From positions 558,001-622,000 of the forward strand of contig NZ_JAJSDZ010000005.1 of NCBI RefSeq assembly GCF_021272385.1: DNA of 64,000 nt, written 5' to 3'. Made by a program: the position numbers and the translations under genes. Of the stretch, positions 10,133-19,259 are shown piece by piece; within the stretch, counting starts at the first letter, position 1, and the number at the start of each line of letters is the position of its first letter. The notes below the pieces were generated by a model. The model was given only the letters and a program-made list of their open reading frames with translations, was not told the origin of the DNA and did no database searches. Source of the stretch: Vibrio salinus (GTDB taxonomy: Bacteria > Pseudomonadota > Gammaproteobacteria > Enterobacterales > Vibrionaceae).

Positions 10133-10720
10133 ATGTGGGATAATATTTACGACGTTGACGAATACGTATATGGCCGGTGTGCAAATGATTTTTTGCGAAA
10201 TAATATCAACATGATACCAAAAGGGAATATACTTTGTCTGGCAGATGGTGAGGGCCGAAATTCTGTTTTTCTGGCAAAGCAGGGATACCATGTTACTGCA
10301 GTCGAACTCTCCGCAGTTGCCATCAAGAAAGCCCAAAAGCTAGCCGATGAAAATCATGTTAATATTGAATTCATTCAGGCTGACTTACAGGACTTCAACT
10401 TAGGTAAAAGCCGTTGGGATGCCATTGTTTCGATCTTTTGTCATCTTCCGGAAACAATACGCTCATCTCTTCATCAAAGAATAGAACAGTCTTTAAAACC
10501 AAATGGTATCTATCTGGCTGAAGCTTACACACCTAAACAGTTGAATTTTAAAACAGGTGGCCCCGCAAATATCAATATGATGATTTCATCCAAAATCATT
10601 AAGCAGGAGCTCCCTGCATTACACTTCCGATTGCTTATGGAAAAAGAACGATATATTCAGGAAGGCATAAAACACAATGGTCCAAGCCACGTAGTACAGG
10701 TTATTGCTCAGAAACAATGA
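10133..10720 (+). CDS. SAM-dependent methyltransferase (class I, TehB/thiopurine-MT-like)
   Basis: Small class I methyltransferase of 195 aa. The start MWDNIYDVDEYVYG is typical of this family. Motif I is ILCLADGEGRNSVFLA, followed by the acidic end of beta 2 (VTAVELS) and a motif IV-like stretch (WDAIVSIFCHLP). The open frame extends upstream to a TTG at 10073, but the ATG at 10133 matches the family N-terminus. Substrate unknown. Proteins of this type are often annotated as tellurite-resistance TehB-like or generic methyltransferases. Confidence 0.8.
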   Translation: MWDNIYDVDEYVYGRCANDFLRNNINMIPKGNILCLADGEGRNSVFLAKQGYHVTAVELSAVAIKKAQKLADENHVNIEFIQADLQDFNLGKSRWDAIVSIFCHLPETIRSSLHQRIEQSLKPNGIYLAEAYTPKQLNFKTGGPANINMMISSKIIKQELPALHFRLLMEKERYIQEGIKHNGPSHVVQVIAQKQ

Positions 10721-10798
10721 GAAATATGAAGAATCTGTAATATTACTCCACCAGATGTTATAGTCAGAACAGTAATTAACATACGGGTAAAAACAGTT

Positions 10799-11170
10799 TT
10801 GACCTCATATTTATTGCCTCAACGCTGGAAAATGACCCTTTTTCTGATTGTCATTGCCATATTATTCAGTGCCGCTTTCGTACCTGCTATCGGTGTAAAA
10901 GCGGCCCCCTGGCATATTGAAATTCATTTTCTGACATACGCAATTGTTGGCGTTATTACTTACTGGACATTATCTGAACTCGCGTTCTACTTACTTTATT
11001 CCATTATCACAATGATCCCGGTGGCACATGAAATATGCGAAATATGGGGACATCATCATCATCTCGAAATACAAGATATTATTATCAATCTGATTGGTAT
11101 GGGCACAGGAACTTTTATCGCAATTTTGACCCAAAAAAAAGTAAAACCACTTCTGAGCAGAGAAAAATAA
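10799..11170 (+). CDS. Small VanZ-like membrane protein
   Basis: A 123-aa hydrophobic protein with three or four predicted membrane segments (about 11-31, 41-61, 62-78 and 92-112). The C-terminal pattern LEIQDIIINLIGMGTGT resembles the E-x-Q...D-x-x-x-N-x-x-G signature of VanZ-like proteins. The only upstream start is TTG at 10799. An ATG at 10832 (residue 12, just before the first membrane segment) is an equally possible start. Function unknown; the VanZ link is a weak pattern match. Confidence 0.5.
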   Translation: MTSYLLPQRWKMTLFLIVIAILFSAAFVPAIGVKAAPWHIEIHFLTYAIVGVITYWTLSELAFYLLYSIITMIPVAHEICEIWGHHHHLEIQDIIINLIGMGTGTFIAILTQKKVKPLLSREK

Positions 11171-11340
11171 CAGATCGACACGGAAAACAACTTAAATATG
11201 AATTCGTCCACAATTTAAAAAATTAATTATCCAGTTGGACAGCATATATAAGTAAATGAGAATTTAATCACGGAATTTAATACGTTTGTTTTTTAACCTC
11301 TTCTCGTGGAGTTTATAGATTAGCTAATATATCTCCTTAA

Positions 11341-11493
11341 GGTTCTGAATATTTTCTTTAAAAGCAATGAAAACTCAGAACCTACAGCATGAAACATAAC
11401 TTTTCGTTATGCAATAAAAGAGTTTTCCCCTCGATCTTTGCTATAACGTACTAATAACCCTAATTACTCCATCTACTAATTAGGGTTTTTTTT
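11341..11493 (+). ncRNA. Candidate structured RNA or long 3' UTR with strong terminator
   Basis: The 417-bp gap between the VanZ-like gene and the CHAD gene has no convincing coding frame but shows a row of hairpins on the plus strand. They are GGTTCTGA (11341-11348) with TCAGAACC (11375-11382), CATAAC/GTTATG (11395-11411), and a Rho-independent terminator at 11456-11493. This could be an independent small RNA or a long 3' end of the upstream transcript. A TAATAT box lies just upstream near 11328, with no good -35. Confidence 0.35.
11456..11493 (+). terminator. Strong Rho-independent terminator
   Basis: An 11-bp perfect stem (AACCCTAATTA with TAATTAGGGTT) and a 10-base loop run straight into an eight-base T tract on the plus strand. 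Confidence 0.85.
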
Positions 11494-11587
11494 GCCCGAA
11501 ATGTTTCGTTCCCGCCTCCGGCACCTAAATATAAAGACTGAGTGAAAAGATAAACTACACTATTACTGTTAACAATTGATAGCACAA

Positions 11588-12397
11588 ATGAGAATGAAAT
11601 CAATCAAGCGGTTCATTAATGGGCATCTGGATATCGTACATCTGCAATATTGCAACTTATGCAATCACCAGTCAGATTCCGAAACAATTCATCAAATCAG
11701 GGTTTCCATACGTCACCTTAATGCAACCAGATGTATATTGTATAAAACCGATATTTCAGAAAAAAATAAAGAAATACTCAAAAACTATCAGAAGATTTCA
11801 AAGCACTTATTTGAAACACTTTCGCACCCCAGAGACCTTGAGGTTCAGATAAGGCTAGCACAATCAATTCAGACGAATCTAGACCATCGACAACCAGATA
11901 TCACTCTTTATATTGACAAACTACGTAACGAGGAACGAACTCTGACCGGGCATCTTATTAATACGATAAATCAGCAACCCATAGTTCCTGCAATTACAGC
12001 ACTAAAACAATCGCTAAAATCCTACAAATTCAAAAGAGAATATCTGGTTGAGGAAATTCACCGGCAATACAAAAAGACACGGAAACAACTAAAAGCATCG
12101 TTGAATCGGTTGAACACCCATCCTGAGTCTTTCCATAAAACCAGAGTTAAACTAAAAAAATACCGTTACATTCTGGAACTGGAAGCTCATCTTTTTAATA
12201 AGAAAAATACTAGGCTAAAAACACTAAAAGCTGCACAAAATAAACTGGGAAATACAAATGACTTATTTATCGCCGCAAAGCTGATGACACAGCATAGTGT
12301 TAATTCTGAAGTGATTGAATATACCAAACTGAAATATCAAACCAGCCTGTCTAATACCATTCACTTTCTATTTACCAGGAAAAATCAGTACCTGTAA
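11588..12397 (+). CDS. CHAD domain protein
   Basis: A 269-aa, strongly basic, helix-rich protein with the conserved-histidine alpha-helical (CHAD) domain. Two half-repeats are visible: HQIRVSIRHLNATRCIL (about residue 35) and FHKTRVKLKKYRYILE (about 178). The family end motif LKAAQNKLGNTNDL is also present. CHAD domains are known to bind polyphosphate and often accompany CYTH domains or polyphosphate kinase. Here it stands alone with neither beside it. Start choice is uncertain among ATGs at 11588 and 11594 and a TTG at 11576; none has a good ribosome site. Confidence 0.8.
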   Translation: MRMKSIKRFINGHLDIVHLQYCNLCNHQSDSETIHQIRVSIRHLNATRCILYKTDISEKNKEILKNYQKISKHLFETLSHPRDLEVQIRLAQSIQTNLDHRQPDITLYIDKLRNEERTLTGHLINTINQQPIVPAITALKQSLKSYKFKREYLVEEIHRQYKKTRKQLKASLNRLNTHPESFHKTRVKLKKYRYILELEAHLFNKKNTRLKTLKAAQNKLGNTNDLFIAAKLMTQHSVNSEVIEYTKLKYQTSLSNTIHFLFTRKNQYL

Positions 12398-12488
12398 CAT
12401 CCGAAACTGTTTCTCTGATTTCTTCAGTTATTTTATGATTCAGTGATACTATCTTCCTCAGATTTCCCTCAGAGATGAAACATTGGCA

Positions 12489-13382
12489 ATGAAAGACTGT
12501 TTTTCAGCCATTCCGGTTTTTGTCGCTGTTGTCGAATGTGGCAGTTTCTCTTCTGCTGCAATCCGGCTTGGTATGACAAAATCGGCGGTCAGTAAGCGAA
12601 TATCGGCTTTGGAAGATAACCTGAGTGTCCGGCTGTTCAACCGTACCACCCGGAAACTGACCCTAACCGAACCCGGTGAGCGCTTTTCAGATTACGCAAG
12701 AAATGCACTGACCCTTGCCGAAGACGGATTTTCCGAATTATCTGCATATCAGGGAAAACCCAAAGGAACATTAAAAATTAATGCGCCAATGACATTCTCA
12801 CGCCTTCATCTTGTTCCTCATATTAAGGAGTTTCTTGAAAGTTATCCGGATATTCACATTTCTCTGAGTATGAACGATGCGATTGTCGATATGATAGAAG
12901 GCGCATTTGATGTTGGAATACGAATAGGAGAACTGAAAAATTCGTCACTTATCGCCAGAAAACTCTCAGACTGTCAAAGTGTTCTCTGTGCTTCACCAAG
13001 CTATATTGCCACAAACAATAAACCACTTCATCCTGAAGAACTATTGAAACATAATTGCATCTATTACAGCTTATTTCAGGCAGGCGTAGAATGGACATTC
13101 TACAAAAATAGAAAGCCGTTTAAGGTTGAGCCGAAAGGAAACTTTATCGTTAACAATAGCGATGCCATTGCTGAGGTATTGCTTCAGGGACTGGGTATTG
13201 GACAACTGCCGACCTTTATCGTCTCAGATTATCTGGCTAACGGAACGCTGATACCACTGCTTCCTGAATATACACTGCCTGATCATGCGATCTATGCCGT
13301 TTATCCGGAAAGAAAGCACCTACCGGAAAAAGTCAGGGTCTTCATTGAATTCATACAAAAAAAACTCAGCACGGAATATTGA
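12489..13382 (+). CDS. LysR-family transcriptional regulator
   Basis: LysR-type regulator, 297 aa. The N-terminal winged helix-turn-helix is clear (SFSSAAIRLGMTKSAVSKRISALE, described by its ends SFSS and SALE, then RLFNRTTRKLTLTEPG). The effector-binding domain runs from about residue 90 to the end. It is convergent with the esterase gene at 13420, so it is not the usual divergent regulator-target pair, and its target cannot be inferred. An ATG at 12489 is used in place of a TTG two codons upstream. Confidence 0.92.
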   Translation: MKDCFSAIPVFVAVVECGSFSSAAIRLGMTKSAVSKRISALEDNLSVRLFNRTTRKLTLTEPGERFSDYARNALTLAEDGFSELSAYQGKPKGTLKINAPMTFSRLHLVPHIKEFLESYPDIHISLSMNDAIVDMIEGAFDVGIRIGELKNSSLIARKLSDCQSVLCASPSYIATNNKPLHPEELLKHNCIYYSLFQAGVEWTFYKNRKPFKVEPKGNFIVNNSDAIAEVLLQGLGIGQLPTFIVSDYLANGTLIPLLPEYTLPDHAIYAVYPERKHLPEKVRVFIEFIQKKLSTEY

Positions 13383-13419
13383 GATAATCAATAGAGCTCT
13401 CTTTTGCCGGTTTCAGTAA

Positions 13420-14337
13420 TTATCTGAACTTAAGAATTTCAGCTACATGAGTGATGGATTCTTTTGCGGCCTGACTGACCCCTGCCAGTTGGAAAAAACC
13501 ATGAATGACGCCTAAATATCTCCGACACTGGACATTTACTCCGGCACTAATCAGACGGCGGTATAGCTGTTCGCCCTCATCAACCAAAGGATCAAACTCC
13601 GCCGTAAGAATATGAGTTTCGGGAAGCCCCGCCAAATCCGTTCTGAATAGCGGACTGGCTTCCGGATGCGTCTTTTCTGTATCCTGAAAATACATCTCAT
13701 AACCTGTCATTAACGTATCTTTGGTAATAATGTAATCTCTACCATTGTCCCGGTAACTTTGACCGGATGCAGTAGCATCCAGCATCGGATAGATAAGAAT
13801 CTGTTTTGCCGGCAGCCAGCCGGAACGTTCTTTTAACCGCAAAGAGGTAACAAGACACAAATGGCCTCCGGCACTATCACCAACCAAGATGATATTCTCC
13901 GGGTCGCCCCCCCATTCCTGGCAATGTTTGTGTATCAGTAGCGTAGAAAGGTAAGCATCATCATGGGCTGCAGGATAAATGTTCTCCGGAGCTAAACGGT
14001 ATTTTACCGCAATAAGAATACAACCAGATTTATTTACCAATGCCCTGAACTGACTGTCGTGAGTATCAAACCCACCACTAACAAAGCAGCCACCGTGAAA
14101 ATAAACAGCAACAGGAAGCCCTTTTTTATCCGATGGCTTATAAATTCTCAGTGTAATACCATCAATGGTGATTTCCTGAATTTGAAAAACAGCCTCTTTT
14201 TCTCCGGCCAGATAAACACTGTCCAGGTATCCCTGACGCCGCTCAGCAATCGTCTGTTCCCTTACCGAAGGGCAACCCGCCGAAATAAAGCCATCGACCA
14301 GTTCTCTGATCCCTTGTTCCAAATATCTTATCGTCAT
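13420..14337 (-). CDS. Alpha/beta hydrolase, HSL-type esterase/lipase
   Basis: Carboxylesterase of the hormone-sensitive-lipase family, 305 aa, no signal peptide, so cytoplasmic. The oxyanion-hole motif is HGGCF at 81-85. The nucleophile is Ser155 in GDSAGG (153-158). The likely acid is Asp249 (EFDPLVDEG) and the base His279 (VIHGF). The start has GGTGA nine bases upstream. It is followed head-to-head by the end of the LysR gene. The natural substrate is unknown; enzymes of this class usually cleave short-chain esters. Confidence 0.92.
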   Translation of the reverse strand: MTIRYLEQGIRELVDGFISAGCPSVREQTIAERRQGYLDSVYLAGEKEAVFQIQEITIDGITLRIYKPSDKKGLPVAVYFHGGCFVSGGFDTHDSQFRALVNKSGCILIAVKYRLAPENIYPAAHDDAYLSTLLIHKHCQEWGGDPENIILVGDSAGGHLCLVTSLRLKERSGWLPAKQILIYPMLDATASGQSYRDNGRDYIITKDTLMTGYEMYFQDTEKTHPEASPLFRTDLAGLPETHILTAEFDPLVDEGEQLYRRLISAGVNVQCRRYLGVIHGFFQLAGVSQAAKESITHVAEILKFR

Positions 14338-14824
14338 AATAATACGTCACCTATCCGGTATTAAGCTGGTTACCCATACAACTGTATACCTATACAGATG
14401 CATGAGTGCCCTGTCAATATGAGATTCGCGGTCATATCCCTGGAAGACATTGAAATTAAAAATAAAACATTGATCTTTTATAGTGAATTCTACATGATGA
14501 CATTGTGCTTTCTCGAAAAACCATTCCCTTATATTAAAGAACGAAACAGGACAGTTATTGCTAATATGAGACCGGGCAATGGTAGTGGGAAAGGCGTCTC
14601 TTCAGAAAGTTCAGATATATTACCAGATTTGCATAATGAATATATCAGCCTGTATGCCTGACTACTTGATGTTTCGTGGTTTGAGAAAAGCTTCTTTCGG
14701 TAAAGATAAAAGCCATTATTGTTAGTTTAGACAATGCTCTCTGTGCACTAATGCCAGTGATATTTCTATTGCACATATGGGCAAATTCAATGTTCAGATT
14801 TTGTAGACAGGAGGTTATAAAATT
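14338..14824. other. Intergenic region with one doubtful small frame
   Basis: 487 bp between a leftward esterase gene and a rightward permease gene. An 87-codon plus-strand frame (14398-14661) exists but has no ribosome site, no recognised family and no membrane or signal segment, so I do not call it a gene. Promoters for both flanking genes should be here. Confidence 0.4.
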
Positions 14825-15703
14825 ATGACATTAGATATCAAAGCATTACTCTCACTTCTATTAATTCCTATTTTTTGGGGCGCTGGCTTTCCACTGACAC
14901 ACAACATCGTTTCCAATATCTCACCTTTGGCTTATATTTGGGGAAGAATGGCGATTGCAACGATCGTCATTTTGCCTTTCACATGGCGATTTTTGACAAA
15001 AATAGATCGTAATACCGCCGTTATCTGTTTGATACTTGGGTTACTAAGTACAGGCTCTTTGGTTTCACAAGCCATCGCACTCAAAACATTGAACTCAGCG
15101 ACAACCGCTTTCTGTGTCTCTTTGAATGTTGCTTTCGTTCCTGTTGTACAATTTGTATTTAGAATTAAAAAAAGCAGTAAAGTTGACTCAATTGCTATCA
15201 TACTCGCTTTAATTGGTACCTGGGTTATATTGGGAAATGATTCAAGTTCAATGACATCGGGATATTTCTGGGGAATATTATCAGCTTTAGCAATAGCCTG
15301 CTCAATTGTATTAACAGGCAAGCTTTCTGAAAATATAAAGGTAAACAGAGTGACCCTTGTTTTCTATCAGTTGTTTTTTGGTTCTGCTGTTTTGAGTTGT
15401 TCCTTAAGCGGAGGTGATATTCAATCTTTGGGGTCGGCTCCTGTCTTTCTTACCATTTTATTTGTTGGCGTTTTATCGTCAGCATTTTGCCTATTTCTCC
15501 AAATCAAATATCAAAACAGAGTGGGAAATATCCAAACAGCCTTGATACTAAATATGGATTTAGTATTTGCAGTGATATTTGGGTTGGTTAACAGTGAGAA
15601 TGTATCGCCTGAGCAATTAACCGGCGTGATAATTATGTTTTCCGCGATATGTATTGGCCCACTCTTTAGCCTGATGTCAAATAAAAAAGTTGCCGCTTGT
15701 TAA
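14825..15703 (+). CDS. DMT-superfamily permease (EamA family)
   Basis: Inner-membrane transporter of 292 aa with about ten hydrophobic segments in two EamA repeats. The first repeat starts IPIFWGAGFPLTHNIV, the second YFWGILSALAIACSIVL. A strong ribosome site (AGGAGG, 9-10 bases before ATG) supports the start, and a Rho-independent terminator follows within 20 bp. It therefore appears monocistronic. The family exports amino acids and other metabolites; the substrate is unknown. Confidence 0.9.
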   Translation: MTLDIKALLSLLLIPIFWGAGFPLTHNIVSNISPLAYIWGRMAIATIVILPFTWRFLTKIDRNTAVICLILGLLSTGSLVSQAIALKTLNSATTAFCVSLNVAFVPVVQFVFRIKKSSKVDSIAIILALIGTWVILGNDSSSMTSGYFWGILSALAIACSIVLTGKLSENIKVNRVTLVFYQLFFGSAVLSCSLSGGDIQSLGSAPVFLTILFVGVLSSAFCLFLQIKYQNRVGNIQTALILNMDLVFAVIFGLVNSENVSPEQLTGVIIMFSAICIGPLFSLMSNKKVAAC

Positions 15704-15720
15704 GCTAAATTTTATAGATA

Positions 15721-15750
15721 AAACATCCCGTTGAATCGGGATGTTTTTAC
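15721..15750 (+). terminator. Rho-independent terminator of the EamA gene
   Basis: Stem AAACATCCCG with CGGGATGTTT around loop TTGAAT, then a T run; 18 bp after the stop codon. Confidence 0.9.
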
Positions 15751-15825
15751 CATTTTCGTGTTACTTCATAAAAAGAATGACCTAATAGCCTAACCTAGCC
15801 CTTAAATCAATCCTTTTAAGACATA

Positions 15826-15862
15826 CAAAAAAGGCGTTAGCAAGTACTAACTTGCTAACGCC
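15826..15862 (-). terminator. Rho-independent terminator of the tRNA-Arg gene
   Basis: A 13-bp perfect stem (GGCGTTAGCAAGT with ACTTGCTAACGCC) with a four-base loop, followed on the minus strand by six Ts. It lies 8 bp past the tRNA 3' end. Confidence 0.9.
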
Positions 15863-15870
15863 AGAAATAA

Positions 15871-15947
<77 letters not shown>

Positions 15948-16062
15948 GCTACGGGGATGAATTATACGAGTAAAAATAACGAAATCAATCCATTTGTATA
16001 ATATTATGATTTAAATGCTTAAAAATGGAACAAAACAAAATTGAGTGCCGAAAAACACCTCA

Positions 16063-16078
16063 AGGCAAACGTTTGCCT
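16063..16078. promoter_or_regulatory. PurR-type operator upstream of folD
   Basis: AGGCAAACGTTTGCCT is a perfect 16-bp palindrome. It matches the PurR consensus (ACGCAAACGTTTGCGT) at all central positions, 71 bp upstream of the folD start. This fits repression of a one-carbon/purine gene by PurR. Confidence 0.8.
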
Positions 16079-16148
16079 GTAGAAGTTAGCTGTAGAATCT
16101 GCGACAATGCTCAAAAATTTTCGTTACTTATTTTTCGAAAGGAAAGTC

Positions 16149-17006
16149 ATGACTGCTCAAATCATTGATGGAACTCTGATTTCCAAAACTGTCCGTGCAG
16201 AAGTTGCCGGGAAAGTAAAATCCCGCGTTGAATCTGGTCTCAGAGCACCCGGGTTAGCTGTTGTTCTTGTCGGTGAAGATCCGGCATCACAGGTATATGT
16301 CGGAAGCAAGCGCCGGGCTTGTGAAGAAGTAGGGTTTGTTTCTAAATCGTATGACCTTCCTGTTACAACATCACAAAATGAATTGCTGTCATTGGTTGAC
16401 ACGCTGAATAATGATCCTGAAATTGATGGTATTCTGGTTCAGTTACCCTTACCTGAAGGGCTGGACTCTACACTCATCCTTGAACGCATCAATCCAGAAA
16501 AAGATGTCGACGGCTTCCATCCATACAACGTCGGCCGTCTCGCACAACGTATCCCAAAACTTCGCTCCTGTACCCCTAAAGGGATCATTACTCTGCTGGA
16601 GCGTTACAATGTTGATATCAAAGGCAAACACGCAGTAATTGTCGGTGCATCAAACATTGTCGGACGGCCTATGACATTAGAACTGCTGCTTGCCGGGTGT
16701 ACGACAACAACCTGCCACCGTTTTACCAAAGAGCTGGAATCTCACGTTCGTCAGGCAGATATCGTTGTTGTTGCTGTTGGTAAGGCAAACTTCATCCCCG
16801 GAGAGTGGATAAAAAAAGGGGCGGTTGTCATTGATGTCGGTATTAACAGGCAGGAAAATGGTAAATTAATCGGCGATGTCGATTTCGCAAATGCAAAAGA
16901 AAAAGCAAGCTTTATTACCCCGGTTCCCGGCGGCGTCGGCCCGATGACTGTTGCAACTCTGATTGAAAACACGTTATTTGCCTGTGAACAGTACCATACA
17001 AAATAA
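16149..17006 (+). CDS. folD: FolD, bifunctional methylene-THF dehydrogenase / methenyl-THF cyclohydrolase
   Basis: Cytoplasmic enzyme that interconverts 5,10-methylene- and 10-formyl-tetrahydrofolate with NADP, supplying formyl groups for purines and initiator tRNA. It is 285 aa (288 in E. coli). Catalytic Lys54 sits in YVGSK. The family signatures [12 protein letters not shown] (91-102) and [14 protein letters not shown] are present, with the NADP-binding [10 protein letters not shown] between. The ATG at 16149 has AGGAAA upstream; an earlier ATG at 16107 adds 14 residues not seen in the family. A PurR-type palindrome precedes it and a bidirectional terminator follows. Confidence 0.97.
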   Translation: MTAQIIDGTLISKTVRAEVAGKVKSRVESGLRAPGLAVVLVGEDPASQVYVGSKRRACEEVGFVSKSYDLPVTTSQNELLSLVDTLNNDPEIDGILVQLPLPEGLDSTLILERINPEKDVDGFHPYNVGRLAQRIPKLRSCTPKGIITLLERYNVDIKGKHAVIVGASNIVGRPMTLELLLAGCTTTTCHRFTKELESHVRQADIVVVAVGKANFIPGEWIKKGAVVIDVGINRQENGKLIGDVDFANAKEKASFITPVPGGVGPMTVATLIENTLFACEQYHTK

Positions 17007-17027
17007 TCGGTGCTTATAGCAAAAACG

Positions 17028-17055
17028 AAAAAGGACCGGCTTACGGTCCTTTTTA
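17028..17055. terminator. Bidirectional terminator between folD and the mltB-type gene
   Basis: Stem AAGGACCG/CGGTCCTT with loop GCTTA, flanked by A and T runs on the two sides, between two convergent genes. Confidence 0.85.
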
Positions 17056-17073
17056 CTTCATATTCATTAGCGT

Positions 17074-18045
17074 CTACCAGATGATCCGATCCGCCAGATG
17101 CGTCACGGCAAGAGCGAAATAATAAGAACGGTTCCACTTCATCAGCACATTGTAGTTATTGTATATCAGATAGACACGTCCACTGGCGTCATCCGGTGCG
17201 ATCAACCAGGCATCGATGTCTTTTTTTAATTTCGGTAAGGCTCGGCCATCATACCGGGTTACTCCCAGTTGACTCCACTGCGTCAATGTTCTTTGCTTGC
17301 CCTTTTTCCGCCCTTCCAACGTCATATCAAAATGTTTTGGAAGCCGGACCTGACGACCCCACGTATGATGCTGATCCCACCCGGATGTTGCCAGATAATT
17401 GGCGGTAGAAGCAAAAACATCAGAAGGGGTATTCCAAATGTCTTTTTTGCCGTCACCGTTACCATCCGCCGCAAATGACAAAAAAGATGAGGGCATAAAC
17501 TGGCACTGCCCCATCGCACCAGCCCAAGACCCCTTCATTTCACTGGCAGAAATATGTCCCTGATCGATAATTTTTAACGCCGCCATCGTCTCCTTACGGA
17601 AAAACGCCTCCCTTCGGCCATCATAAGCTAAAGTGCTCAAAGCATTAATCACCTTGTAGCCACCAGTAAACTTACCGAAATTGCTTTCCACTCCCCAAAG
17701 CGCCAAAATATAACGGGGAGAAACACCATACTGTTCACCGATACGAGTCAGTTCTTTATGGTACTTCGTATAGAGTTTTTTTGCTTGCGCGACTTTCCAG
17801 TCCGGTACGGCTCTTGGAATATACTCATCCAGAGTCAGTTTCTTTTCCGGCTGATTTTTATCTGCGACAATCGCCCTTGGTTTGTATTCCACATTTGCAA
17901 ACGCAGCATCGAGTGTTTGGTCAGAAATCCCCTTAGCCTTCGCTTCTTGCTTCAGACCCTGAACATACTCATCAAAACTCACCGGGTTTGAATAAGATGA
18001 AAAGCTCAGAAGAATTCCGATACCAACTGACATAATTTTTTTCAT
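17074..18045 (-). CDS. Lytic murein transglycosylase, MltB family
   Basis: Periplasmic enzyme that cleaves the MurNAc-GlcNAc bond of peptidoglycan with formation of 1,6-anhydro ends. It is 323 aa. The N-terminal signal peptide (about 1-19) has no cysteine, so it should be a soluble form rather than a lipoprotein like E. coli MltB. Catalytic Glu120 lies in ALWGVESNFGKFTGGY, and GSWAGAMGQCQFMPSSF is the second family motif. It follows ycgL at 42 bp in the same direction, next to the min genes. Confidence 0.92.
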   Translation of the reverse strand: MKKIMSVGIGILLSFSSYSNPVSFDEYVQGLKQEAKAKGISDQTLDAAFANVEYKPRAIVADKNQPEKKLTLDEYIPRAVPDWKVAQAKKLYTKYHKELTRIGEQYGVSPRYILALWGVESNFGKFTGGYKVINALSTLAYDGRREAFFRKETMAALKIIDQGHISASEMKGSWAGAMGQCQFMPSSFLSFAADGNGDGKKDIWNTPSDVFASTANYLATSGWDQHHTWGRQVRLPKHFDMTLEGRKKGKQRTLTQWSQLGVTRYDGRALPKLKKDIDAWLIAPDDASGRVYLIYNNYNVLMKWNRSYYFALAVTHLADRIIW

Positions 18046-18087
18046 TATTCCTCCTAAACACTCAACAATCGTTTGATCAATCGTCTT

Positions 18088-18360
18088 CTATTGCTTTGCG
18101 TTTATTTTTTTAAATTCTTCTAACACATTTTCCGGCTCTGGCGGTAACTGCAAAAAAAAGCCTTGTTCACTGAGAGACTCTTTCACCTTCTGAACGTCAA
18201 CTCTTGCTAATTTTTTATTATCCAAATTCATTGTCATAGCAAGAACCGGCTTACCAAACATAGACATCAATGCATCAGGAATCTGAGAGAAATCATCTCT
18301 CTTCAGGATATACAAATAGGCACCCTCTTTCCTGGTACTCCGGTAAATAGAACAAAGCAT
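18088..18360 (-). CDS. ycgL: YcgL domain protein (UPF0745)
   Basis: Small cytoplasmic protein of 90 aa. The N-terminus [18 protein letters not shown] and the segment [11 protein letters not shown] match the YcgL family of gammaproteobacteria. Its function is not established. In many relatives it stands divergently beside minC, exactly as here, and upstream of a transglycosylase. The start is supported by the conserved N-terminus. Confidence 0.93.
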   Translation of the reverse strand: MLCSIYRSTRKEGAYLYILKRDDFSQIPDALMSMFGKPVLAMTMNLDNKKLARVDVQKVKESLSEQGFFLQLPPEPENVLEEFKKINAKQ

Positions 18361-18551
18361 AATACGCCTTTTAAAAAATACAGTTTAAACATCGCTAAAT
18401 ATACCGTTACAAAACGTAAATTTAGCGTAAATTTGCGAAGAAAACAGTCAATTAAAAGTAAGATAACTTGCTGACTGCACTCCATGACTATAACATGACA
18501 CCCCTAGTCACAGGCAATGCCATTTGTAAGCGCCGAGGTTATAAGTTTTCA

Positions 18552-19241
18552 ATGTCAAATACACCTGATTTAAAAGGTAGCAGTTTTACGCTGTCAGTGT
18601 TACACCTTACGGACAGTGACATTAATAGTAGTATCGAATTTTTAAAAGAAAAAGTGGCACAAGCTCCTGCCTTCTTCGCTCATGCGCCTGTTGTTATCAA
18701 TATCTCTCAGGTTTCCGAAGATATTGACTTCAGCCAGCTAAAAAAAGGTCTGTCTCAAACTGGAATTGTACCTGTTGGTGTCACTGGCTCCAAAAATAAA
18801 GAAACACAGAGCCGGGCCTCAGAAGCCGGGTTTGCTGTAATGACTGACAGCCAACCTTCAAAGATAAAATCAGCTCCATCTTCAAATCAACCCAAATCCA
18901 CACCAATGACCCCGACGAAAGTCATCTCTCACCCAATTCGTTCAGGACAACAAATTTACGCTAAAAACTGTGATTTAGTGGTGCTGAATAATGTGAGTGC
19001 AGGCGCCGAAGTTATTGCGGATGGTTCTATCCATATATATGGTAGTCTACGGGGAAGAGCAATTGCTGGCGCTAGTGGCCTGCAAGAAGCTAGAATATAC
19101 TGTCACGACCTGCAAGCCGAGCTTGTCTCTATTGCGGGTAATTACTGGTTAAGTGACCAAATTACAAGTGAATATTGGCATAAGAAAGTGATGCTGAGTT
19201 TAGCCAACGAAACACTACACTTCGAAATATTCACAGCTTAA
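18552..19241 (+). CDS. minC: MinC, septum site-determining inhibitor of FtsZ
   Basis: Division inhibitor that blocks FtsZ assembly away from midcell. 229 aa. The N-terminal FtsZ-binding domain begins [19 protein letters not shown], as in Vibrio homologues. A Ser/Pro/Thr-rich linker lies at about 103-127. The C-terminal beta-helix holds [13 protein letters not shown] (here IRSGQQIYA) and the MinD-binding RGRAIAGA motif. An upstream in-frame ATG at 18468 would add 28 unconserved residues, so 18552 is chosen. It is first in the minCDE operon, 18 bp before minD. Confidence 0.96.
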   Translation: MSNTPDLKGSSFTLSVLHLTDSDINSSIEFLKEKVAQAPAFFAHAPVVINISQVSEDIDFSQLKKGLSQTGIVPVGVTGSKNKETQSRASEAGFAVMTDSQPSKIKSAPSSNQPKSTPMTPTKVISHPIRSGQQIYAKNCDLVVLNNVSAGAEVIADGSIHIYGSLRGRAIAGASGLQEARIYCHDLQAELVSIAGNYWLSDQITSEYWHKKVMLSLANETLHFEIFTA

Positions 19242-19259
19242 GTTTAATAAGGGAAACAA

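Noticed and set aside
14398..14661. 87-codon plus-strand frame in the esterase-permease gap
   Set aside because: No ribosome site, no family and no compositional sign of coding; kept only as an intergenic note.
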